Source: Ctena decussata (lineage: Eukaryota; Mollusca; Bivalvia; Lucinida; Lucinidae). From it: 64,000 bases of DNA. Positions 22,965 through 34,056 of this stretch are shown here, one piece after another. Location: NCBI GenBank assembly GCA_963989385.1, contig OZ022503.1, forward strand, positions 51,024,858 to 51,088,857, in the 5' to 3' direction. A program made the translations under genes and the position numbers. The notes beneath the pieces are model-generated. The model was given only the letters and a program-made list of their open reading frames with translations, had not been told where the DNA came from and searched no databases. How positions within the stretch are numbered: the stretch's first letter is position 1; the number at the start of each line of letters is the position of its first letter.

Positions 22965-23735
22965 AGTTAGCTTCATGAAAAAATTGGCCGAAAGTTTATG
23001 TTTAGACTTTCATGTCATAGGGGCGTTATGAAGACCTTATTTAAGATTTATGAACATTTATCGGATGCTTGATGAAAATAAGCACAGTGATTACTAATAT
23101 ACAGAAATTTAGGTTTTAGGAAACTGTACATTTTCGAACTTAATGAGCTTTTTGTGTCCGATAAATCGATAAATAAGCCAACGAACACAATTATATACAA
23201 TCAACTAAAGTAAAGTAAACCTCAAAATTATTGAGAATTGCTTGTTGGCATTTAGTTGATAGCCGTATGTGTTCAACAACATTTTGAATTAGTAAAACAC
23301 GATAAATATACCTTATTTTTAAGTTTTATATACACTAGTGGCAATATGAGTCATTTTCTTGCATCTGCTAATGGCGAATATCTACATCTACATCTACATC
23401 TACCAAATAAGTGCATGGCCAATACTGGCATAGTCGCACTGTAATATGGGCTAGGGTTTACCCCTGTTAAACTATGTCCCTTGGTTTTGACTATGGTTTG
23501 CTGTACTACCTTTGCTGGAAATAGAATATTTCATTGGAAGTACTTTACTTTCTTCATTGTTCACCACCACCTACATAATTGATGGTGTCTTTAATATTTT
23601 GCATGGCTTAGTGTTACTAACTCCAGTATCTCAGACAGGGACTGGTAGCTAAGACATACATAAAATACTGAAGGAATGCAAAACAGGCAAAAAATCGATC
23701 TGCTAATAATTCGATTGAAATACTTTTCGAAGTAT
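22965..23735. other. no gene recognised
   Basis: AT-rich DNA with a short catcta microsatellite near 23382-23402. Confidence 0.4.
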
Positions 23736-23739
23736 GGCC

Positions 23740-24500
23740 CATGTTCTTTCTTCGAAGTATGGCCTATGTTACTTCCTTCTTTTGAATGTGTTCTCTGCTC
23801 TTGAAGGAACTTATACCGGTTAAGCCCCGCCCCCCCCCCCCCCTTCGGCCCATTAATTTCATCATTGACCCTCCCAAGGCGGCATTTCTGTTTTGGTTCT
23901 TCTTGGTTGTTTTATGTGTTGATAGTTGCTATGTCTGTTATTTATTTGTTGTCTGTGATGTTCATGCTAGCTCGTTGACCACCTACATGGGAAATGGCTG
24001 TTCACATGGCTGCCACTGGTGTTGTCTTTAGTGATAACTAATTTTATGTTGTCTCTTTCCCAGATGGTGTCTTGGTTTGGATCTGGGATTGAATTGTGTA
24101 AGTTCATGAGAATTTTCCTCCTTTACTTTCAGTGCAGCTCCTGTGGTGTCGTGTTGCAGCCGTAAAACGTTTGCGCGTATATTATGCAAAGTGCAGATTA
24201 GATTTTATTCGTGTCTTTTGAGATCAGAAGACATTTTCTGAGAAATCAGAAATTTGTGTTTGGTTTAGAGTCTAAATCAATATTAGCGCTTTTCAGTCAT
24301 TTGGACCATTTCTGGTACTAATCAGTCTTTGAATCGACGGCCGTATTAAAATTAAGAAATTACAGTATGCTTTCCTCTAGCTTTCATCAGCAGATCATGT
24401 CAGGGTCACTGATGAGGCTTTATCAGCCGAAACTACGAAGTATGGCCCATGTTCATTCTTTTGAATATGTTCACTGCTCTTGAAGGAACTCTTTAAGAGT
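23740..24500 (+). mobile_element. Penelope-derived unit with hammerhead and flanking direct repeats
   Basis: A direct repeat (gaagtatggcc(c/t)atgtt ... ctgctcttgaaggaac) occurs at about 23740-23822 and 24436-24500. Between the copies lies the family 3' UTR (gaccctcccaaggcgg at about 23865) and then a hammerhead motif at 24395-24452. The repeat begins just at the predicted ribozyme cleavage point, the arrangement expected of Penelope pLTR repeats. No RT frame is present, so this is a truncated or non-autonomous unit of about 680 bp. Confidence 0.7.
24395..24452 (+). ncRNA. type I hammerhead ribozyme, copy 1
   Basis: All core parts are present. CTGATGA (24409-24415) is followed by a 4-bp stem II, GGCT/AGCC (24416-24419 and 24425-24428) with loop TTATC. 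Then come GAAA (24429-24432) and a one-base-pair helix III, C24433-G24440. Cleavage is predicted after GTA (24440-24442). Helix I pairs GGGTCA (24403-24408) with TGGCCC (24443-24448), including one G-U pair. Very short helix III is the known form of Penelope-element hammerheads. Self-cleavage is inferred, not shown. Confidence 0.8.
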
Positions 24501-25029
24501 TTAATTTTTTTCTAGGTATAGTTTATCATATCAACACTTATGCCCCTAAAAGCAAAGGTTTACTAAGCCTTACTAAAACTATAAGTTGTTTGCAGCTTCC
24601 ATCGAGATGTATAAAATAGGAATGCATCAGAGCAACATACTCTCATCGAAATTGCAGTTTTTCCCAATTGTGTTCACTTTTTAGCAGTGAAGGGGTATGT
24701 TTGAAAGCCAGCAGCATCTACAGCTGACAGGCTCAAATCAAAATCATTTTTAGACTGACAGATATTTATCAGTAGCTGAAAATTATTTAGGGAACACTTG
24801 CTTTATTATTATCTGTTCTGTAACGAATGATTTTATTTGGTAACGGTACATAATTCTGAAGGCAGAAGAATTTCTGGGTGGAATAATTCAAGGGGAATAT
24901 CCCTTGTGAATCAAAGTTTTGAGTAATATAAATATGCTAAAATGTTTGCAAAGGTATGTTGTTAACCAATAAAACAAAGGTATAAAAAAGTATGTACTTG
25001 GTCTGTCAACTATTATTGCCTGATTTCTA

Positions 25030-26055
25030 CTATGCAGAAAATTCTCAATTATTTTGAGGAATACTATAAAAAGAAAGCAAATGGCCAGGAATCAATACAA
25101 TTAAACCCCACTTCCCACTCTAAAAACCAAGAGGGAAAGAAACACACACACACACACACACACACACTCAAAATCGACAAAAGTTCACGAAAAACATACA
25201 TGGTAAATCGAATGAGCATCTGTTTCCAAGACAGGTGGTCATTCAGCTACCCTAATTACAAACAGCAGCAACATCTATGTATACCTATTTTATATTTTAA
25301 ATTAGAACTCAAAAAGAATTGACAGATATTCACGTGACCAGACTTCTAGAGACCATAGACAAGCGGCGATAACAACATGTCACACAGAGGAACCCCAACA
25401 GAAGTATCGCCTTGGAACGGTCGGCAAAAAGAAAATGGGATGCTTTAACTAGTTTTACTGGATCCAAACTTCGCCCTCTGCTTCTGCGGTGGTTCGAAAC
25501 ATTAGGTCAGCTCTTTGGTCCGCTTGAAGATTTTCTACCCATCAATGAATCATCACAGAAAACAAACAAATCCCGGATAAGATCTGTGATGAATTAGAGA
25601 TGAGGAATGGACAGAAGCAGCGTATTGTGAACCTGGAGAGCCCTTGGGCGTTAAATAACACCACTGAAATACCCGAGCAAAAGAAGTAAAAAAGATAGGC
25701 AATGATCAGGAATTAATATAATTAAATCCCAAATTCCGCTCTCAAAACCATTAGGGAAAGAAGCACATACACACAGCAATTGACACAAGTTTATGAAAGA
25801 CACGAACAGTAAACCGAATGTACAGCTCTTTCCCAAACTGATGGTCATTCGACACCCCAATAACAGCATCAACATATATTTTTACTTATTTTTTATTTTA
25901 ATTACAAAGCAAAACAAAACAGGAGGCAGATTGGGCAGCAATACAGGTGACCAAACCATCAGTTGAACCCCGACTAACCAAGCAACAGACAAGGCAAGCT
26001 CCTTCCACAACCAACAAAACTTGATATATTCATGTCGAGCCATCATAAATTCCAC
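25030..26055 (-). mobile_element. Penelope-type 3' end, minus strand
   Basis: On the minus strand the sequence starts near the end of the coding part (tatgatggctcgac) and runs through ctgttgcttgg, the ccgttccaaggcg hallmark (about 25410) and a gctgaatgaccacc block. The gctgaatgacc/gaatgaccatc block is present twice (about 25240 and 25840), so part of the UTR is duplicated. A (CA)n tract lies at 25142-25168. Confidence 0.65.
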
Positions 26056-26336
26056 AATTCTTAAACCGCGCAAAATCTATGAGTATCGATAGGGTCAAGT
26101 CAGGTAAATTCGGACAGCACGTAAATTCGGACAGTGACATTGGTTTCTTTATATGCCAGTTTTTCAGAATTAAAACAAAATTAACTCAGCAAACAGTGAA
26201 GATCCTGATAAGACGGCTCATTATGAGACGTCTCATCTGGATTTTCACTGCTTGCAACGGTATGTCCGAATTTACCTGCAGTCCGAAGTTACAAGACTCG
26301 ACCCTACTGAAAAAAGTAATGTTAGAGGGAAAATGA

Positions 26337-27215
26337 GTTTTTTATGCCCCGCATCATATGATGCCGGGGGCATATATCAGTCCGGTTGTGCGTACGTGCG
26401 TACGTGTGTACGTTACTACGTACGTACATCTGTACGTACGTACGTCTGTCCGTCCGTACGTCCGTCCGTACGTACGTGATCCTGCTAGACTCAGGTTAAC
26501 ATTTTTGTAAGAGGTAGATTTCAGGGTTCCTATCATTGTAGCAACTTGAAATTTTGTATGAGGATTGATATCTATAAGTACAACAGGCTTTACAAGAATC
26601 AGTGTATGACGATCCATATGTAACGGTCCACTGACTTTGGACTTAGGCTAATTTTGCAAGGTTAAGATTTTTGTAAGAGGTAGATTTTAGGGTTTCTTTC
26701 ATTGTAGCAACCCGAAATTTTGTATGAGGATATATCTATAAGTACAACAGGAATTTACAAGCATATGGTCAGGAAGGTCCATATGTCACGGTCCACTGAC
26801 TTCGGACTTAGGCCAATTTAGCAAGGTTAAAATTTTTGTAAGAGGTAGATTTTAGGAATCCTATTATTATAGCAACTTGAAATTTAGTATGAGGATTGAT
26901 TTCTATAAGTACTACAGGCTTTACAAGAATCAGGTCATGATGATCCATATTTCACGATCCACTGACTTTGTTTCTAACCAGGTTCTTAAAAACACAATAT
27001 TTTCTATTTTGGCTGTACAGTGACTCTGAAACTGTATAAAGAGCTGCAGTTTGTGTCACATATCAAACATGGGGCAACACTTGGTGTTTTGCGTTTAATA
27101 TTATACAAGTCTGCCTCATTGAACCAAGTTATCCTACAAGTGTCAGTACCTTAGTCAAGGCCCCATGTTACGCAAGGCACTAGGCGGGGGCATCCGTGCA
27201 CTATGGACACTTATC
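26337..27215 (-). mobile_element. tandem-repeat element with terminal hairpin and ACGT microsatellite
   Basis: A terminal hairpin, tatgccccgcatcatatgat... (26343-26373), is followed by an ACGT/CCGT microsatellite (26388-26478). Three diverged ~160-bp units follow (about 26480-26970), each with taagaggtagattttaggg and cggtccactgactt. Read on the minus strand this is units, microsatellite, hairpin and A-run, the same layout as the elements ending at 19995 and 31952. Confidence 0.6.
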
Positions 27216-27421
27216 TAGTTTTATTCTGGCTGCACACTGTAATTGTAGTATAACCGTGGTATGCATTCATTTTCATGGAGGTAAGCATTTATTATTGTTA
27301 TGTTGTACTGGGAGTAATTGAACTATCATCCTCACAGATATTTGTGTCGTTAAAACTTTTTTCACATATATTTGGGCATTTGCAGTTGAATAATGCGATT
27401 ATGTTTTCAATTATGATACAG

Positions 27422-27598
27422 GAATCAATCTCAAGTCTTGGCCTGTGTACGGTATGTATCAGCCAGATGCAATAAAATTCATGACCATACGAGGTGTTGA
27501 TTATGTTGTTACAGCCAATGAAGGTGACGCCAAAGATGAAGGGTCATTCTTTAGTGAGGAACAAGAAGTCATAGATTTAAAGCTCTCCAGTATATTTG
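27422..27598 (+). CDS. MSP130-like exon (a)
   Basis: The acceptor is a pyrimidine-rich run ending in acag at 27421; the donor is GTAAGC at 27599. The 177-bp exon enters with two bases of a split codon and leaves with one (phase 1). It encodes INLKSWPVYGMYQPDAIKF, then an acidic VTANEGDAKDEGSFFSEEQEV segment and DLKLSSIF. The combination PDAI, then YVVTANEGD, then FSEE is the conserved core of MSP130 and bacterial choice-of-anchor I proteins, a beta-propeller-like extracellular domain. The identification is by recognised motif order. Paralogue identity within the MSP130 family cannot be decided. Confidence 0.8.
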
Positions 27599-27775
27599 GT
27601 AAGCGTGTCTTTGTTGTTTGCCTCAGACGTTTCAATTAAGAGTTTTTGTTGAAAAAGCTATAATTACTTAACTATGAAAAATGTTTATTGCCTTTTACCC
27701 ACCATTTCAATTAACAACATTGTAACTAAGTTATTATCAATTCTAACATTTTTTCTGTAACTGTTGTGACTTCAG

Positions 27776-27841
27776 CAACTGATCTTCGGTACTCAAAATC
27801 TTGCAGAACACTGACGACATTAACTGTCACAATGTATCAAG
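27776..27841 (+). CDS. possible 66-bp cassette exon
   Basis: Flanked by a good acceptor (gtgacttcag, 27775) and donor (GTAAGC from 27842). Its length is a multiple of three and it both enters and leaves in phase 1, so it can be included or skipped without changing frame. The encoded 22 residues (TDLRYSKSCRTLTTLTVTMY core) are not recognisable in the family, and joining exon (a) directly to the exon at 46605 gives a better family match. It could be an alternative exon or chance. Confidence 0.3.
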
Positions 27842-30345
27842 GTAAGCAGATAAAACATCTGTCGGTTAATTACGCAGACCGAACTACTTGTTTTCAGAAT
27901 TAGATTTGCGTCAAAAATTACTTTAAGGCTGCGCTTTAAAACTTCTCTGAGGATCTAATGAGAAAGAAGTTTTAAGGTAGATGGATACTGAATAAAAATA
28001 TTGGTGAGGCATTCATTTCATTATACCAGCTGAATAAACCAAAGGGTTATAAAACGTTTGGACAAGAAAAAAAAATCACCGTTTTGTTTTCCTAAAAAAC
28101 AATTTTTTTTTATTTCCATATACCTTTTAACACGTTTTCCATTTAAATTCATGTCTGTAACATATATATGCACTTTCATTTCTGCAAATCATATAACCTA
28201 TGATATAGGATATTGAAACAAACTGGTAAAAATAATTGCAGTTATCTTGATAATAAGTAACATTATAAGTATATATTTACATTTTAAAAAATGCAAGAAA
28301 ATTAAATTACATGAAAAACGTCATGAACATTTATATATTCAATCGATGGGACATGCTTATGCATATTATTTTAGTAAAACTTACATTGTATGATACAGAA
28401 TAAAACAGAAAAACAAACATTTCACCGTTTCGTTTCCTAGAAAAACAATGTTTCAGTTCAAACATATCCCCAAAACAGACTGCCCCAATTCTGCACCTGC
28501 TGCAAGCACAGCCGGACCTTGCCCTATTATTTATATTCCTGTTATTTCGGTTCTACCATAGAGTAATGCCTACAAAAAGTCGCAGATAGAATGGAAACTG
28601 TGAAGGCCTTGATCATTCTGGTTCATGATCTCGATTTCCACTGTCTGTGCAGACCTATCTGCCCGAAGACTTCGGATCTATACGGTTTACATTTTTAGTG
28701 TGTGTATATACTCCACAGATGATCGAGTTTAACATGAACAATAACTCTCCTTTGTTTTCACAAATAACAAACAGAGTCATTCACTATACAGCTATCTTAA
28801 AAGTAATGGTTTTGGCTGCACTGATAGAGAAAGTAAAGAGAAAACGCACAAAAACTGTAACTGTAACTGCACAAAAATGGCAATGCCGACTAATATATGA
28901 CAGTGGACCTTTTCTGTACATGATTTATCTTTTTTGATTTTAATAGATTTCAAACTCAATGCACTATTCGCTGGTGTCACAGATACTTTACATATTTATA
29001 GTATTAAACTCAAAACTGGTTTTTAGTGTTAGGAATGTTGTTGTGGTACTCTTTTGATTAATTAAATATATTTCATAAGTTGGAGAATTTTTGTGAAATG
29101 TACTTCTATTATGTAAAATTTTCATTCAAGTTTTAAATAATTTTTTTTAAAAAAAAATACAGTTTAAATGGTTTCTGTACCTTTGTTTAAAAGCAGTCAC
29201 TGTCTCGCTGTCAGTAATATCATAAATAGATTTAAAACTACTGCAGCCAGTTAGATCCACTGATAAAATTAATATTTAAAAGCTAGATAAATTAAAAAAA
29301 ATGTAATTTAAATTTATTTGCTTGTGCTGCTAGAATGATTTAATTTCTTAGTTTGTGCTGTTGTTATTAATATGCATCGTAACCAGTTGCTAGCATTTAT
29401 CTCTGTGGAATTCAAAACTAAATTTCTTAAGTATTTGAAACAGTTTAAAAATTCAGTGTTCACCTGTGATATCATAGGAGACCTAATGAAAATTAAGGAG
29501 GCACTTTGAACATTCTCCCAAGGGGTGAAATATAGACTTAACCATTCATACCTCTAAAATTGTTTGAGATAATTGATGCGTTTAATTGTTCAGGCTCTTA
29601 GAGCCAAGAGCTGTTACTTCCGTATTAAAATACTTTAGCACGTTCTATCAACCGAATGAGAAGAAAATAGTTATAAATATGTGTGTTGTTGGAAAGAATA
29701 TGTCTATTATCGAAAATGGGCTGTCTTTTAAATTTTCATACCATAAAGTTTTTAGAGCCGCTGTGCAGCTTTAAGCCAAATTTTATTTATAACCTCTAGA
29801 TGTGAAGGACACAAAAATGTGGTCTAAGGTTCCGGTCTGATTACTAAGATTGCCACCAAAGGTGATAACTCTTTTTCAGTCCAACTATTTTTCTCCAGAA
29901 TCAAGAAGATATTACAGCAGATATTTCCACGATATCTGATTAAAGCTTTGAAATAGTATTATAACAAATGATACATTAGACAGATACAATTTTCAGCTCT
30001 ACTGGATTATTAAGTACAGAGTAATGACCCTTTGTATTTACTGCAAAGAGCTTGCCAACATGCATCTTCATGAAAGTTTTCACAATTTTGATATGGACTA
30101 TACTTCAAAAAGGTTTGAACTTGACTTGGATATGATAATTAAGTTATGGCAGACTTCTTTAAAGCAGAGTTATGACGTGTCGAAATTACAATAAACTTGA
30201 GCCATTTGAACAATATAGACATGAGGCTCCAGAAAAAAAAAGAATTAGCTGTTGTTGTTGTTGTTTGTTTCTCGTTACGATGTTTCTAGTAGACTCATCG
30301 GAATGTAGCCATAGTTGCATCTGCTGAAAAAAAAATCTCTTCAAT
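27842..30345 (+). other. intronic AT-rich DNA
   Basis: Within the large MSP130-like intron. No exon, RNA gene or repeat family was recognised. Confidence 0.4.
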
Positions 30346-30349
30346 ACTT

Positions 30350-31952
30350 TTAGAGCAATGCTCTAGACATGCATACAACTGAGAAAAAATAAGAAGGGAA
30401 GTAACTCCAAAATAACTTGGGATACAGTTATGGTTCTTCGGCTCTGCACTTCTTGTCATTGCCTTCTATTATCAATATTTGAAGTTTCATTCATGTTCTC
30501 TTTAATATGTACAGAGATATACTCCGGACAAGCTGAATAACTAAAAAAAATAGGAAGGGAGCTACCTCCGTTATTACTTAAGATAGCGTTATAGTCTTAA
30601 GCTCTGCAATTCCTTTCATTTACCTCTATCAATGTGTGAAATTTCATTTAATATCCTTCAATACTTCATAAGATATGCATCCGTACAAGCAAAATAAAGC
30701 AATAATTAAGAAGCTAACTCTATAATTACTTATGACATGGTAATGGTTCTTGTGTTCAGCACTGTCAATCATTGCCCTCTATTAGTGTGTGAAGTTTCAT
30801 TAAATTCCCTGATATGCTCTGGACATGCAAAATACAGAAAAAAATAGGAAGGGAGCTAACTTTGTCAATATTTAAGACAATGTCATGGTTCTTGCGCTGT
30901 GCTCTTTCTGTTATTGCCCTCTTTTAATGTATGAAGTTTCATTAAGTTCCCTATAATATTTTTGGAGATATGTACCGGACAAGCTTAACATTGAAAAAAA
31001 CTAGAAAGGGAGCTAACTTCGTAAATTCTTGTGAAAGGGTTACGTTCTTGTGCACTGAACTTCCTCTATTTGTCCTCTATTAATGTGTGGAGTTTCATTT
31101 AGTTTTCCCTTATAGTTTCAGATATGCTCCGGACAAGCAAAACATTGTAAAAACTGGAAAGGGAGCTAATATCATAAATTCTTGTGACAGAGTCATGGTT
31201 CTTGTGCACTGCACTTCCTCTCATTGTTTTCTATCAATGTGTGAAGTTTTATTTATTTCCCCCTAATACTTTCAGGGATATGCTCCGGACAAGAAAAATA
31301 TTGAAAAAAACTGAAAAGGAGCTATTTTCGTAAATACTTGTAACAGGGTTACGGTTCTTGTGCACTGCACTTTCTCTCATTGTCCTCTATCAATATGCGA
31401 AGTTTCATTTAGTTCCCCTTATAAATATGCTCCGGACAAGAAAAATATTGAAAAAAAACTGGAAAGGGAGCTAACTTCGTTAAGACTTGTGATAGGGTTA
31501 CGGTTCTCGTGCACTGCACTTCCCCTTATTGTCCTCTATCAATGTGTGAAGTTTCATTTAGTTCCCCCTTCTACTTTCAGGAGAGGCGACGTAGTCGAGT
31601 AATTAGAGTAGCTTGGTTATTGTGCAGAAAGTCACCGGAAGGTCGTGAGTTCGCGGCTCGCCGTCGCCATCCGATGACTGGAAAACTCATTCTGTCAACC
31701 CGGCAGTAAATGGGTACCTTTTTCGAATTAGGGAAGGCTAAGGCAGCGAAAGGAGAGAGATGGGCTCCGCCTTTCAACAGCTGTGCCCAAGATACAGTGG
31801 GTCTCTTACCCCCACTGTCCCTACGGCAATTAGGCTATGGGAAACCTTTACCTTTTTATACTTTCAGAGATATGCTCCGGACAAAAGTGTGACGGGCGGA
31901 CGGACGGACGGACAAAGCGGCAACTATATGCTCACCCTTCGGGGAGCATAAA
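30350..31952 (+). mobile_element. pearl/HINE-like element with ~160-bp tandem array
   Basis: About eight units of roughly 160 bp run from about 30350 to 31580. Each has a version of gaagtttcattnagttccc, then agatatgctccggacaag, then gggagctaac. After an inserted SINE the last unit ends in a (acgg)n microsatellite (31893-31913). A terminal hairpin, tatgctc ... ggagcata (31927-31950), and an A-run follow. The unit length and layout resemble the bivalve pearl/BIV160 and HINE elements. No protein is encoded. Confidence 0.75.
31581..31858 (+). repeat. SINE (family 3) with 9-bp target duplication
   Basis: Inserted into the tandem array. tactttcag is present on both sides (31572-31580 and 31859-31867). 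The head (about 31585-31660) is tRNA-like, with an A-box-like gtagtcgagtaattagag and a B-box-like gagttcgcggctc. The ORFs overlapping it are not proteins. Confidence 0.75.
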
Positions 31953-34056
31953 AATGAATGAGAGCAAAATCAGACATTTCAGTTTGGAGTCTTAGCCTCT
32001 TTAAATTTGGCTGACTTGCAATCGGCAGAGGCTTACCCTGAGGCTGAAAGGTGCAGTTTCAATACATAATTTAAACTATATCAGTCTAAGATTGATTCCC
32101 ATAGCGTTATGGGTCTTTTTTATATCTCGAAAAGCCGGTGTAACAGTTTATCTAGCCCCCCCGGACAGCCTGCTCCCCTGGGGGGAGGGGGCAGGCTGTT
32201 CCGGGATGGGGGGGGGGGGGGGGCAAGCTGTCCCGGGATACCTTGCCACCCACCCTGGTTATCTTCACCCCGGGGTTCAACATATCCCGGCTGGTTTATC
32301 TTGCTCCCCCTGGGGTTGAAGATAAACCAGCTGAGATATCTGGTCCCACTTCCATGATTTGGGTGTGATATCTGTCAATGGATTTCGAAATTGCTGGCAA
32401 GTGCTTAAATAGTTATTGGAATTAAATATTTGCGTAATAACCGATCACTTGAAATTTTTAGGACCGGATACTGGGGGCAACCTATCCAAGCTGGTTTATC
32501 TACCCCCCACCCAAGAATTTGGAGCCACATCTGTCTTCAAGTATTGAAACTGCTTTATAGTGCCTTAATTGTTATTGCAATGAACTAACCACACATTCTA
32601 CATCGCTTATCTATTGAAATGCCTCGAATCAGTGGTGGTGGTGGTGGGATGGGGTTTGGGGTAACCTATCCAAGCTGGTTTATCTTACCCCCGACCAAGA
32701 TTTTGAACGACATCTATCCAGAGATTTTGAAATAGCTGTAAAGCGCTTCAATAGAAATTAGAATGTACTCATTTCACAATACAAATTGCTCGTGCTTGTT
32801 TACCAAAACTGATCTCTAGAAAAACCTCGAATCAGGGGAGGGGGCAACCTATCCCAGCTGGTTTATCTTACCTCCCCCCCCCCCACCCAAGAGTTTGGAG
32901 CAACATTTATCCAGGGACTTTGGGATAGCTGTCTAAATAGTTAGCATATTCAGCTAACTAAACAATCCACATGCCTTATGCTTGTTTACAACAAAGAATC
33001 TCAAGATATACCTCAGATCAAGGGTAGGGGGCAACCTATCCAAGCTGGTTTATCTTACTCCCCCCCCCCCCCCCCCCCCCCCACCCAAGATTCTGGAGCC
33101 ACATCTGTACACACGTATTGAAACTGCTTTCAAATGATTAAATAATTATTTGAATGACTTTACCATCCAATCCACATAGCTTATGATTGTTTACAACAAC
33201 CAATCTGTTGAAATACCTAGAATCAGGGGTGGGGGCAACCTATCCCAGCTGGTTTATCCCCCCCACTTAAGATTTTGGAGTGACATGTATCCATGGATTT
33301 TTAAATATCTGTAAAGTGCTTCAATAGTCATTAGAATGAACTCACAACACAATACACATGTCCCAGGCTTGTTTACAAACACCGATCTCTAGAAATACCT
33401 CGAATCAGGGGTTGGGGGCAACCTATCCCAGCTGGTTTATATACCCCTACCCAAGAATTTGGAGCTACATCTGTCTACAAGCTTTGAAACTGCTTTATAG
33501 TGCTTTAACGCCTATTGCAGTGAACTAACCACACAATCTACATCGCTTATCTCTTGCAATGCCTCGAATCAAGGATGGGGGCCAACCTGTACCAGCTGGT
33601 TTATCTAAACCACCCCCCATCAAAGAGTTTGGGGCTACATCTGCCTACAAGTATTGAAACTGCTTTAACGTTCTTTAATAGGTATTGCAATGAACTAACC
33701 ACAGAATCCACATTACTGACACTTGTTTGCGACAACCAATCTCTTGAAATACCTAGAATCAGGGGTTGGGGGGGGGGGGGGGGGGGCAACCTATCCCAGC
33801 TGGTTTATCTTACCCCCCCCCCCCTACCCAAGATTCTGGAGCTACATCTGTCCACAAGTATTGATACTACTTTCAAGTGTTTAAATAATTATTTGAATGA
33901 ACTAACCACACAATCCACATAGCTGATGCTTGTTTACAACAACCAATCTCTTGAAATACCTGGAATCAGGGCTGGGGGCAACCTATCCCAGCCGGTTTAT
34001 CTTACCACCCCCCACCCAAGATTTATGAGCGATATCTTTCTATGGATTTCAAAATA

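Noticed and set aside
30350..31580. CRISPR array
   Set aside because: Period of ~160 bp with no spacer diversity; this is a satellite-like array in animal DNA.
33554..33922. 122-residue frame within the ~185-bp repeats
   Set aside because: It spans poly-G/poly-C tracts and repeats itself with the unit period; an artefact of the array.
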